From Prado023 sp963706885 (GTDB lineage: Bacteria; Actinomycetota; Actinomycetes; S36-B12; CAIYMF01): 64,000 bases of DNA. A program made the translations under genes and the position numbers. Shown here piece by piece: positions 17,331 through 23,966 of this stretch (the first letter of the stretch is position 1; every line of letters begins with the position of its first letter). Location of the stretch: the NCBI GenBank assembly GCA_963706885.1, contig CAVPNX010000033.1, positions 1-64,000 of the forward strand, read 5' to 3'. The notes below the pieces were generated by a model. It did no database searches and was not told the origin of the DNA. It was given only the letters and a program-made list of their open reading frames with translations.

Positions 17331-18659
17331 TCACATCCGCCATCGTGTGCGCGGGGTTGCGCGTACGGTCCACGGCGCCCCGTTGTTCGCCGGCCATATC
17401 GTCCCCGTCGGCGAACCGGGGTCCGGTTCGGGTTGCGGGGCGAGCGGGTCCGCAGGGTGGATCGTCCACATCCGCAGGTCCACCTGGCGATGATGTGCCC
17501 AACAGACGAGGACCATGTTGTCCGGATCCGTTGACCCGCCCGCCGACCACTCGGTGACGTGATGGACCTGGCACGCCTCGGCGACCACGCCGCACCCGGG
17601 GATGATGCATCCCTTGTCGCGTGCCGCCAGGACCCGCCGCTGGGCCGCGGTGGCGGTGCGCTCGGTGCGGCCGACGGCGATCGGGACCCGTGAGTCGAGC
17701 ATCGCGGAGGCGAGGGCGGCGATCCGAGCGGCCAGGTCGGGCTGGGCCCCGGGGGTGGTTCCTGGGGTGGTTCCGGAGGCGTTGCCCACCTCGGCAAGGA
17801 GGGCCTCGACCGTGTCGGGGCATGTCGCTCCGGCGCCCGCGTTGCTGGCGTCGAGCAGCACGGGGGTGATCGCCGCATCGCACGCGGTGAACCGCGCCTC
17901 GGCGTCGGTGAGCAGATGCCCGCGGCTGGTGCTCCAGATCGGATCTCCGCAGCTCGTGTGGTCCAGGGTGACGGTCAGGGCGACGGGGAGCCCACCGCGG
18001 GTCGGGAGGGCGCCCGACGCATGGGCGGCGTTGACGAGTTCGACCAGCGCGTCGGCTCGACGGGCAGAGGCGGGTACGTGCTCAGCTGTCGAGCGCAGCT
18101 TCTCGGCGAATGCATCGATCGCCGCGATCACGATCTCGCCCTCGAGGCGGGGCAGCTCGCCCGAGAGGATCACCGAGTCCGAGGTGATCGCGAAGGACAG
18201 CCCGCGGCTCGCGTAGGCGTCAGCCTCATTCGGCTCGGGATCCCCGGCTCGGGGGTGGAGCAGCCGGTCTGCGGCACGGACGAACCTGGCGATGGCCGAG
18301 GGCGACCACCGGCCCCACCGGGAGCCCAGTTCGGCGATCACCGCGGTGAGCTCATCGGGCTCGAAGAGGTCCGCATGGCGGGCGACTGCGTCGACATGCT
18401 CACTCGTGATGATCCCGGACGCCCAGACCTCGGCCAGGCCGGGATGCTCCGCAGCCAGGGCTCCAGCGCGAGCGAGCCGTCGAGCCGAAGGGGTGGACCA
18501 GGACCGCGCTGCCAGCATCGAACCCGGCCCCGGGAACGGCAGGGATCCCGATGCCTGCGCCGCGTGCATCCGGCGGGCCAGCTCGTACTCCGCAACCGCG
18601 AACGCCCCTGCAAGCACCTCCACGTCGGCGGCTGGGCGCTCCCCCGCTGCCAGCCCCAT
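17331..18659 (-). CDS. DUF222/13E12-family HNH endonuclease-like protein, possibly 5'-truncated
   Basis: 442 residues from ATG 18659. The N-terminal DUF222 region (LARRMHAAQASG, SARRLARAGALAAEHP) is followed by the C-terminal HNH nuclease (near 355-410): CIIPGCG, CQVHHVTEW, DNMVLVCWAHHRQVD, with Cys and His ligands intact. These genes are multicopy and mobile-like in actinobacteria. The frame stays open upstream to 18734 (coding SSLQRSAGADIPP before the Met), so the true N-terminus may have been lost where the low-GC element begins. It is not preceded by a clear promoter. Confidence 0.8.
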   Translation of the reverse strand: MGLAAGERPAADVEVLAGAFAVAEYELARRMHAAQASGSLPFPGPGSMLAARSWSTPSARRLARAGALAAEHPGLAEVWASGIITSEHVDAVARHADLFEPDELTAVIAELGSRWGRWSPSAIARFVRAADRLLHPRAGDPEPNEADAYASRGLSFAITSDSVILSGELPRLEGEIVIAAIDAFAEKLRSTAEHVPASARRADALVELVNAAHASGALPTRGGLPVALTVTLDHTSCGDPIWSTSRGHLLTDAEARFTACDAAITPVLLDASNAGAGATCPDTVEALLAEVGNASGTTPGTTPGAQPDLAARIAALASAMLDSRVPIAVGRTERTATAAQRRVLAARDKGCIIPGCGVVAEACQVHHVTEWSAGGSTDPDNMVLVCWAHHRQVDLRMWTIHPADPLAPQPEPDPGSPTGTIWPANNGAPWTVRATPRTRWRM

Positions 18660-18739
18660 CGGGGGGATGTCCGCGCCTGCGGATCGTTGCAGGCTGCTCC
18701 ACGCCTCCCGCGACCTCGACGGACGAGTCGCTCAAGGCT

Positions 18740-19860
18740 GGAGGATGGGCGGAGATCCGGCGGCGGAGTCGGGTGGATGAGTTGTCGGGGCGGGCGATCG
18801 CGGAACGATGGGGGGTGTCACGTGACACGTTCGTTAAGGTATGGGTTGCTGCGGAGTTGTTTCGGTATGTGTGGGTTGTGGTGGTGTTGGGTTTAGATTT
18901 GTTTGTTGATGTGTTGTGTGAGTTGTTATTGTGTTTTTGATTTTGTTGGTGTCGGTGTTGGCTCAGTGGGTGGGCAGGTAGGGGTTGTTTTAGTTGTTTG
19001 GGGTTTGGGTTGTTGAATTGTGTTTGTTGTATGTTTTGTAGGATGTATTTGATTGGATAGACTATGTGTGTGGGGATCAGTGCAATGTGATCTGTGGTTG
19101 CCGCAGGTAGATATGGGTGTGTTGGGGGTGTGTTGTGGGTGGTTGTTGGTGTTGGTGATGGTGCCTCGTTAGAGAGGTTCATCACCGAGATGATGCTGTG
19201 CTTACGCACGACAGGGGATATGTTGGTTGGGATGTGGATGTGGTTTAATATTTTGGGTGGGGTGTGGAGTGGTTGGTCTGGGAAAGAAGATGGGATAGGT
19301 TGGTGTGGGGTTATGGTTGTGGGAGTGGTTGGGTTTATGGGGGTTGTGACATTTGTTTGGTCAGTTAAGTTGTTTGATTTGTATTTTAAGGGGATTGTGG
19401 AATGTGTTAATTGGTTTTTGGAGATATGGTTTTTGTTTGGGTGGTTGTTTAATGGGGTGTTGGATTTTAATATTTAGTTGGTTGGTTGGTTGTTGATATT
19501 GAATGGGTGGTTGGTGTGTTGCACAGGTGTTAGTTTGATTGATTTGTTGGTTGTGTATTTGGTTGGGATGGTTACGTTGTTGTTGATTGTGTTGATGGTT
19601 GGGTTTATCACGTCGGAGAAGTTAACGAGAGAATACTACTATAGTGTGATGGGTAATGACTACTAGATAGACTTGGTGATGATAGGGTGGATTGTTATTG
19701 TTTACGTCGATCTGCAAGTTGTGATAGTTTGGGTGGGGATCTGACGGTAGCGATTTATGACTGGGTCTGGGGTGCGGTCTGATGATCACTTATCTCGACT
19801 ATGTCGCTGGGGTGAAAGTCTTGCGGGTCGCGTTCTAGGGGGTGTTTTGGTTTTAGGATG
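18740..19860 (+). pseudogene. istA: istA (IS21 transposase) remnant, C-depleted on the coding strand
   Basis: The frame starting at 18740 opens with WAEIRRRSRVDELSGRAIAE then RWGVSRDT, an IstA helix-turn-helix with normal GC. In the same frame, against the IstA consensus as I remember it: 19175-19222 RFITEMMLCLRTTGDM (consensus RFITAMMLxxRTTGDL); 19388-19399 KGIV followed by E (the DDE glutamate); 19466 onward DFN; 19607-19663 ITSEKLTREYYYSVMGNDY (consensus STVRLPRDYYVRVMSNDY), then after TAG, ID-LVMIGW (consensus VDPxAIGR). Most replacements are those expected from C to T: P to L/F, A to V, R to W/C, T to I, Q/R to stop. A later piece (VAIYDWVW, about 19723-19757) is in another frame. It cannot make an active transposase. 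Confidence 0.7.
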
Positions 19861-19934
19861 GTGATCCGTTAGCCCCCGGTTGGATATATATGATTAAGAG
19901 TTAGTAGTGTATTTCATGTGTAAGAGATTGTTTG

Positions 19935-20600
19935 ATGGGTACCGACAAAGACAACGAGATTGTTTATCTGTTTTGTGTGTTGAAGTTCTCCCGTATCCGA
20001 GACAAAGAGACTTGTCTAGTTTTACAATTTATCATTGAGGTTTAGATTTACGAGTATTACTGGAGAGTTACTGTAAGTTGATATGTTTAGTATTAAGTGT
20101 CGGATTTTGATATTAGGATTAGTGTGTTTATTTTCTTGCCCGAAAGACAAAGAGGAGTTTACCTTTAACAAAGGATTAGATTTTAAGTGTGACTATGTCT
20201 ATCACCTAGTACCAAAGTTTACCCGAAGATATCTGTAACATCGTGCTTCTCGGTTCATTAGTAATTGTTAAGATTTATTTTGCCATATGTTGAGTATGAA
20301 AAATGTATATAATTTCACAATGTTTTTTTTGTGACTTTTATTTTATGTATTTATTATCTTTAATTAGCCCAACAATCTTTTTTTTTTTTGAACTAATGAA
20401 TTTATGTTTTTATTATTGATTATTATTGATAATATTTTTTATATCTTTTTCGATTATTATATCTTGAATTTTTTTTTTTAACTCTTTTTTTCTTGTTATG
20501 AACAACAATAATATTTAGATATAAAAATTTATATTATCGTAAGATAAAATATTTGTTATTAAATGTATTGTGGATAGAAAAAATAGTAAAAAAATTAAAA
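19935..20600 (+). pseudogene. istB: istB (IS21 helper ATPase) remnant, AT-saturated
   Basis: From ATG 19935 the frame gives NEIVYLFCVLKFSRIRDK, which follows IstB SEIAYLTRALKAPRIRE. Further on, with small frame changes: LARKT near 20130 (FPARKT), EEFTFNKGLDFKCDYVYHLV near 20150-20210 (EEFDFDHARGLKRDLIAHLG), and at 20237-20284 NIVLLGSLVIVKIYFA, a ruined Walker A (NVVFLGPPGTGKTHLA). Beyond 20281 only 51 of 320 bases are G or C; FFFFELMNLCF near 20377-20415 may be the PFExEAANLFF block. Both C to T and other changes are present here. The order istA-istB is the IS21 order. Confidence 0.55.
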
Positions 20601-20669
20601 AAGGTTATGGGCGCGCAGAATGCGCGCGCTGCCTCGGCGTCGCGTGGCTGTGGTAGTCCCAGTACCCAT
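20595..20669 (-). pseudogene. Start of an SOS-box gene cut off at the low-GC junction
   Basis: ATG 20669 lies 16 bases after an SOS-like box and just after GGGGGA. It codes MGTGTTTATRRRGSARILRA and then runs into the AT-rich segment and stops at 20595. It looks like the first 20 codons of a gene broken by the element. One possibility is that it was the 5' end of the DUF222/HNH gene now starting at 18659, since several mycobacterial 13E12 genes have SOS boxes; the short sequence cannot prove it. Confidence 0.35.
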
Positions 20670-20685
20670 CCCCGATTCCCCCGTT

Positions 20686-20699
20686 CGAACACCTGTACG
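20686..20699 (-). promoter_or_regulatory. SOS (LexA) box, one mismatch
   Basis: CGAACACCTGTACG differs from the GAAC-N4-GTTC core at one base and is flanked by TT and AA as in strong boxes (TTCGAAC...GTACGAA). Compare the perfect boxes upstream of recA and lexA in this window. It faces the truncated minus-strand reading frame at 20669. Confidence 0.5.
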
Positions 20700-20784
20700 A
20701 AACCTATCACATCGTGCGGACTGGGCAAGGGGCCGCGCCCACGCCTGTGGACGAGTCGACCACGCACCCACTTCGCGTGCGCTG

Positions 20785-20812
20785 GGGGCGCCGAGCGCAG
20801 GGGCGCCGAGCG
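20785..20812 (+). repeat. Tandem 13-mer GGGGCGCCGAGCG, period 15
   Basis: The 13-mer occurs at 20785-20797 and 20800-20812. The surrounding 20611-20928 has no convincing gene; apart from this repeat and the SOS box I see nothing in it. Confidence 0.5.
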
Positions 20813-20928
20813 GCAGTCGCGACGGGGCGGCCGGCACGCCCCGATGGTTGACATCTGCCAGGCGGCGGGTCTTGGGGCAGGCGGGGAGGCGATAGCTCGC
20901 CGGCCCCCGCCAGCGCCCAAGGCCCGCT

Positions 20929-21387
20929 TCAGGCGGTTCGGGCCTCCGCAGCGGTGGCGATATCGGCGAGATCCTTCTCCAGGGCCTTGCGCGTCTGGCC
21001 CGCGAAGAGCCGCCCGATGGTCACAGCCATGGCCCGACTCATGGTTGAGGTCGGCTCTCCGCCGAACAGCATGGTCAGGGTGCACGTGTCGGCGCCCCTC
21101 GGCTGGATGGTGAAGATGGACTCGTAGAGCATCCCGTGGCTTGCAGCGATCACCGTGTACGAGGTCCCCTCGGTGACCGAGCTGACCTCCATCTCCTCGG
21201 TGGCCTCCTTGCCGAACATGGTGCGGGTCTCGCGCCACCGGGTCCCGACCCCGAACCCCTCGGGACCGCCCAGGATCTTGACGGAATCGATGCCCGAGAT
21301 CACCTGCGGGCTGTTGGCGATGTCCGTGATGAGGGTCCACACGATCTCCGGGGGAGCGTCAATTGTCCGCGTGACCTGGATCTCCAT
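20929..21387 (-). CDS. SRPBCC (polyketide cyclase/START-like) family protein
   Basis: 152 residues from ATG 21387. It begins MEIQVTRTIDAPPEIVWTLI and includes VGTRWRETRTMFGK and the C-terminal helix, the pattern of the Bet v1-like SRPBCC fold that binds hydrophobic ligands. No catalytic residue is diagnostic, so function is unknown. It follows guaB1 on the same strand with a 40-base gap and may be cotranscribed. Its end lies next to the junction region with the low-GC element. Confidence 0.75.
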   Translation of the reverse strand: MEIQVTRTIDAPPEIVWTLITDIANSPQVISGIDSVKILGGPEGFGVGTRWRETRTMFGKEATEEMEVSSVTEGTSYTVIAASHGMLYESIFTIQPRGADTCTLTMLFGGEPTSTMSRAMAVTIGRLFAGQTRKALEKDLADIATAAEARTA

Positions 21388-21427
21388 CGCCCAAGCGTGC
21401 CACACCTCGGGGCGTGGGAGGCCGCGC

Positions 21428-22870
21428 CTACCAGGACCGGTCGAGCGGCCGGCCCTCCGCGTACCCAGCCGCCGACTGCACGCCCAGCAGCGCGCGCTCG
21501 TGGAAGCCGGCCATCGACGTCGCGCCGGCATAGGTGCACGCCGAGCGCACACCGGAGGTGATCGAGTCGATCAGGTCCTCGACGCCGGGACGCACCGGAT
21601 CGATGTACATGCGTGAGTGGGAGATGCCCTCCTCGAACATGGCCTTGCGCGCACGGTCGAAGGCGGACTCGTCGGAGGTGCGACCGCGCACCGCCCGCGC
21701 CGAGGCCATCCCGAAGCTGACCTTGTAGGCCTTGCCGGACGGATCGATCTGCAGGTCCCCGGGTGACTCGTACGTGCCCGCGAACCAGGATCCGATCATG
21801 ACCGCCCCGGCCCCGGCGGCCAGTGCGATGGCGACGTCCCGTGGGTGGCGCACTCCCCCGTCGGCCCAGATCCAGCGACCCTCCTTGCGAGCGGCGGTGG
21901 CGCAGTCGATGACGGCGGACAGCTGCGGGCGGCCGACGCCCGTCTGCATCCGCGTGGTGCACATGGCACCCGGGCCGACCCCCACCTTGACGATGTCCGC
22001 GCCGGCCTCGATCAGGTCCAGGGTGCCGGCCGCGGTGACCACGTTCCCCGCGACCACCGGCACCGAGGGGGCCACGTGCCGCGCCTTGCGGACCGCGCCC
22101 AGGGCCTCGACCATCTTCTCCTGATGGCCGTGGGCAGTGTCCACGACGAGGATGTCCACGCCCGCGGCGAGCAGGGCCTCCGCCCGACCTCGCACGTCTC
22201 CGTTGACGCCGATCGCCGCTCCCACGCGCAGCCGCCCGGCGGGGTCGAGGGCGGGCGCATAGACGGTCGCGCGCAGGGCGCCGGGCGCAGTAAGGACGCC
22301 CACCATGGTGCCGTCGGCGGCGACGATCGGGGCTACCTTGCGCCGGGCGTGGTGCATGGCCTCGAACGCCTCGCGCGGCTCCACTCCGTCGGGGAGGGTG
22401 AAGACCTCCTCGCTCATGACGTCGGCCACGCTGCTGAAGCGGTCGGTGTCCACGCAGTCGGACTCGGTGACGATCCCCACCGGCACGCCGTCGCGCTCCA
22501 CGACGGCCGCCCCGTGGGCGCGCTTGTGGATCAGCGACAGCGCCGCACCGATCGTCTCGTCCGGGGACAGCCGCACCGGGGTGTCATACACCGGGTGGCG
22601 AGCCTTGACCCAGGCGACGACGTCGGCCACCACCTCCACGGGGATGTCCTGCGGGATGATCACCAAGCCGCCGCGCCGGGCGACGGTCTCGGCCATCCTC
22701 CGGCCGGCGACGGCCGTCATGTTCGCCACGATGATCGGGATGGTCGCCCCCGAGCCGTCGGGGGCTGTGAGGTCGACGGAGAACCGGGAGGCGACTGCCG
22801 AGCGGGTCGGGACCAGGAACGCGTCGTCGTAGGTCAGGTCGTGGGCGGGCAGCTCGTGGAGGAAGCGCAT
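21428..22870 (-). CDS. guaB1: GuaB1-family IMPDH-related protein (probable GMP reductase)
   Basis: 480 residues with the IMPDH/GMPR barrel: LTYDDAFLVPTRS at the N-terminus, a CBS-domain insert (about 95-210), the phosphate loop VKVGVGPGAMCTTRMQTGVG with the catalytic Cys near 310, and WADGGVRHPRDVAIALAAGA. Mycobacterial GuaB1, formerly called an inactive IMP dehydrogenase, has been shown to reduce GMP to IMP with NADPH, and this protein belongs to that group by length and CBS insert. The start is leaderless: TAGCGT is six bases upstream. It is divergent from the P-loop kinase. Confidence 0.82.
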   Translation of the reverse strand: MRFLHELPAHDLTYDDAFLVPTRSAVASRFSVDLTAPDGSGATIPIIVANMTAVAGRRMAETVARRGGLVIIPQDIPVEVVADVVAWVKARHPVYDTPVRLSPDETIGAALSLIHKRAHGAAVVERDGVPVGIVTESDCVDTDRFSSVADVMSEEVFTLPDGVEPREAFEAMHHARRKVAPIVAADGTMVGVLTAPGALRATVYAPALDPAGRLRVGAAIGVNGDVRGRAEALLAAGVDILVVDTAHGHQEKMVEALGAVRKARHVAPSVPVVAGNVVTAAGTLDLIEAGADIVKVGVGPGAMCTTRMQTGVGRPQLSAVIDCATAARKEGRWIWADGGVRHPRDVAIALAAGAGAVMIGSWFAGTYESPGDLQIDPSGKAYKVSFGMASARAVRGRTSDESAFDRARKAMFEEGISHSRMYIDPVRPGVEDLIDSITSGVRSACTYAGATSMAGFHERALLGVQSAAGYAEGRPLDRSW

Positions 22871-22882
22871 GCCGCCACGCTA
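22871..22882 (-). promoter_or_regulatory. -10 element TAGCGT, leaderless start of guaB1
   Basis: Minus-strand TAGCGT (22877-22882), six bases, then ATG 22870. A second -10, for the divergent gene, lies 33 bases further on. Confidence 0.5.
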
Positions 22883-22915
22883 TCCCGGGAGGGTCGGCGG
22901 CGGGGTGGGTCTGCG

Positions 22916-22927
22916 TAGGCTCTCGTC
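22916..22927 (+). promoter_or_regulatory. -10 element TAGGCT, leaderless start of the P-loop kinase gene
   Basis: TAGGCT (22916-22921), six bases, then GTG 22928. The two divergent leaderless promoters share less than 60 bases. Confidence 0.5.
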
Positions 22928-23533
22928 GTGCGTCGCGTCGTGATCGTCGGGAACTCCGGGTCGGGCAAGACGACTCTTGCCGACCAGGTCGCAGGCCGGC
23001 TGGGCGTGCCGCACGTCGAGCTCGACGCGCACTTCCACCAGGCCGGGTGGACTCCGACTCCGCCGGACGAGTTCGCCGAGGCCGTCCGGGAGGCCCTGGA
23101 TGCTGCCGATGCCGCGTCCGGCGGGTGGGTGGTGTGCGGCAACTACCGCCCCGTGCGCGCGCAGATCTGGGCACGTGCCGACACCATCGTCTGGCTGGAC
23201 CTCCCGCGCCCGCTCGTGATGTGGCGCGTGACGCGCCGCTCGTTCGGCAGGGTGGCCCGGCGCACGGAGCTGTGGAACGGCAACCGGGAGTCCCCGGCGA
23301 ACCTGCTCGCCCTGCACGACTCCGAACGCTCGGTGATCCGCTGGGCGTGGGACGGCGTGGAGCGCTACCGGCGCACGTACATCCCGGAGATGGCCAGCGC
23401 CACGTGGGCCGGCGTCCGCTGGTCCCGGCTGCGCTCGACGCGGGCGGTGGCGAAGTGGCTGGAGTCGGTCCGACCGACAGCTCGTCCACAGGCCAGCGAC
23501 GGGACTCTCGACCGTTGGCCCTACTCCCGCTAG
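22928..23533 (+). CDS. P-loop kinase-like NTPase (topology-modulation/FlaR type)
   Basis: 201 residues from GTG. Walker A is VIVGNSGSGKTTLADQVA at 5-22; then VELDAHFHQAGW and WVVCGNYRPVRAQIW, the lid-like stretch with Arg residues, typical of small adenylate-kinase-like proteins labelled topology modulation or FlaR. The substrate is unknown. The last 15 residues (after KWLESVRPTA) have no family character and may come from the join to the truncated PIN gene, whose GTG begins immediately after this stop. Confidence 0.75.
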   Translation: MRRVVIVGNSGSGKTTLADQVAGRLGVPHVELDAHFHQAGWTPTPPDEFAEAVREALDAADAASGGWVVCGNYRPVRAQIWARADTIVWLDLPRPLVMWRVTRRSFGRVARRTELWNGNRESPANLLALHDSERSVIRWAWDGVERYRRTYIPEMASATWAGVRWSRLRSTRAVAKWLESVRPTARPQASDGTLDRWPYSR

Positions 23534-23851
23534 GTGCGCATGCACCTGAGCGTGCTGACCGCAGGCGAACTCGAGAACGGCATCGAGCGGCTGCGCCGGC
23601 GCGACGCGCAGTCTGCCCTGGTGCTGCAGGCGTGGCTGTCGGAGGTCGTCGACGCCTTCGAGGATCGGATCCTGCCCGTGGACCTCGATGTCGCACGAGG
23701 GTGGGCGACCCTGGGTGTCCCTGACCCGGTACCCGTGATCGACGGGCTTCTGGCCGCGACGGCTCAATGCCATGGGCTGGCCGTGGTCACCAGGAACGTC
23801 ACTCACTTCCACGCGGCCGGGGTCGACGTACTCAACCCATTCTCGGGCTGA
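23534..23851 (+). pseudogene. VapC-like PIN toxin fragment lacking its N-terminus
   Basis: 105 residues from GTG, which directly abuts the previous stop. It matches the middle and end of VapC: SVLTAGELENGIERLRRRD, then PVIDGLLAATAQCHGLAVVTRN with the later acidic residue and TRN motif. The first 35-40 residues of a VapC, which hold the LLDTN catalytic aspartate, are missing, and no antitoxin gene is present. It is probably a dead remnant of a vapBC module; a small stable non-toxic RNA-binding protein is the alternative. Confidence 0.65.
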
Positions 23852-23966
23852 CGGTCCCGAACTTCTCGGACTGCCCGCACTCCCCCTCACCACCCCTGCC
23901 CCACCCGTTCGGCTCAACCCGGCTCCCCCACGTGCCGACGATCACCCCGGGAGAAGGGGGCGCACC

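Larger units (their letters stand above)
18740..20605 (+). mobile_element. Decayed IS21-family element with extreme base-composition bias
   Basis: The segment is colinear with istA then istB of actinobacterial IS21 elements, although it looks non-coding. The + strand loses C almost fully in the middle of istA (7 C in 390 bases, 19211-19600) and falls to about 16% GC at 20281-20600, against roughly 70% on both sides. Normal GC returns sharply at about 20610. I cannot find clean terminal inverted repeats or a target duplication. The left edge is near 18740, where the istA frame begins without a start codon; the right edge is near 20605. Confidence 0.65.

Noticed and set aside
18815..18828. Perfect palindrome GTGTCACGTGACAC
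   Set aside because: It codes for part of the IstA helix-turn-helix (VSRDT); no evidence of a binding site.
18400..19209. Minus-strand 268-residue frame rich in Asn, Thr and His
   Set aside because: It is the antisense of the C-depleted istA plus a shifted frame of the DUF222 gene.
19154..19217. Strong-looking stem-loops (GGTGATG...CATCACC; GTGC-TTAC-GCAC) that suggested a structured RNA
   Set aside because: These bases encode the conserved IstA segment RFITEMMLCLRTTGDM, so the retained C residues are explained by a gene remnant.
19094..19666. Two hydrophobic reading frames (127 and 62 residues) that look like small membrane proteins
   Set aside because: They lie in the istA frame; the Val/Leu/Trp richness follows from C-to-T changes.
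18840..20610. Group II intron, retron or long structured ncRNA in the low-GC region
   Set aside because: No domain V, reverse transcriptase or conserved RNA core seen; the istA/istB colinearity explains it better.
20611..20627. Hairpin GCGCGCA-GAA-TGCGCGC at the junction
   Set aside because: A 7-bp stem in GC-rich DNA inside a short reading frame; not a recognisable IS end.
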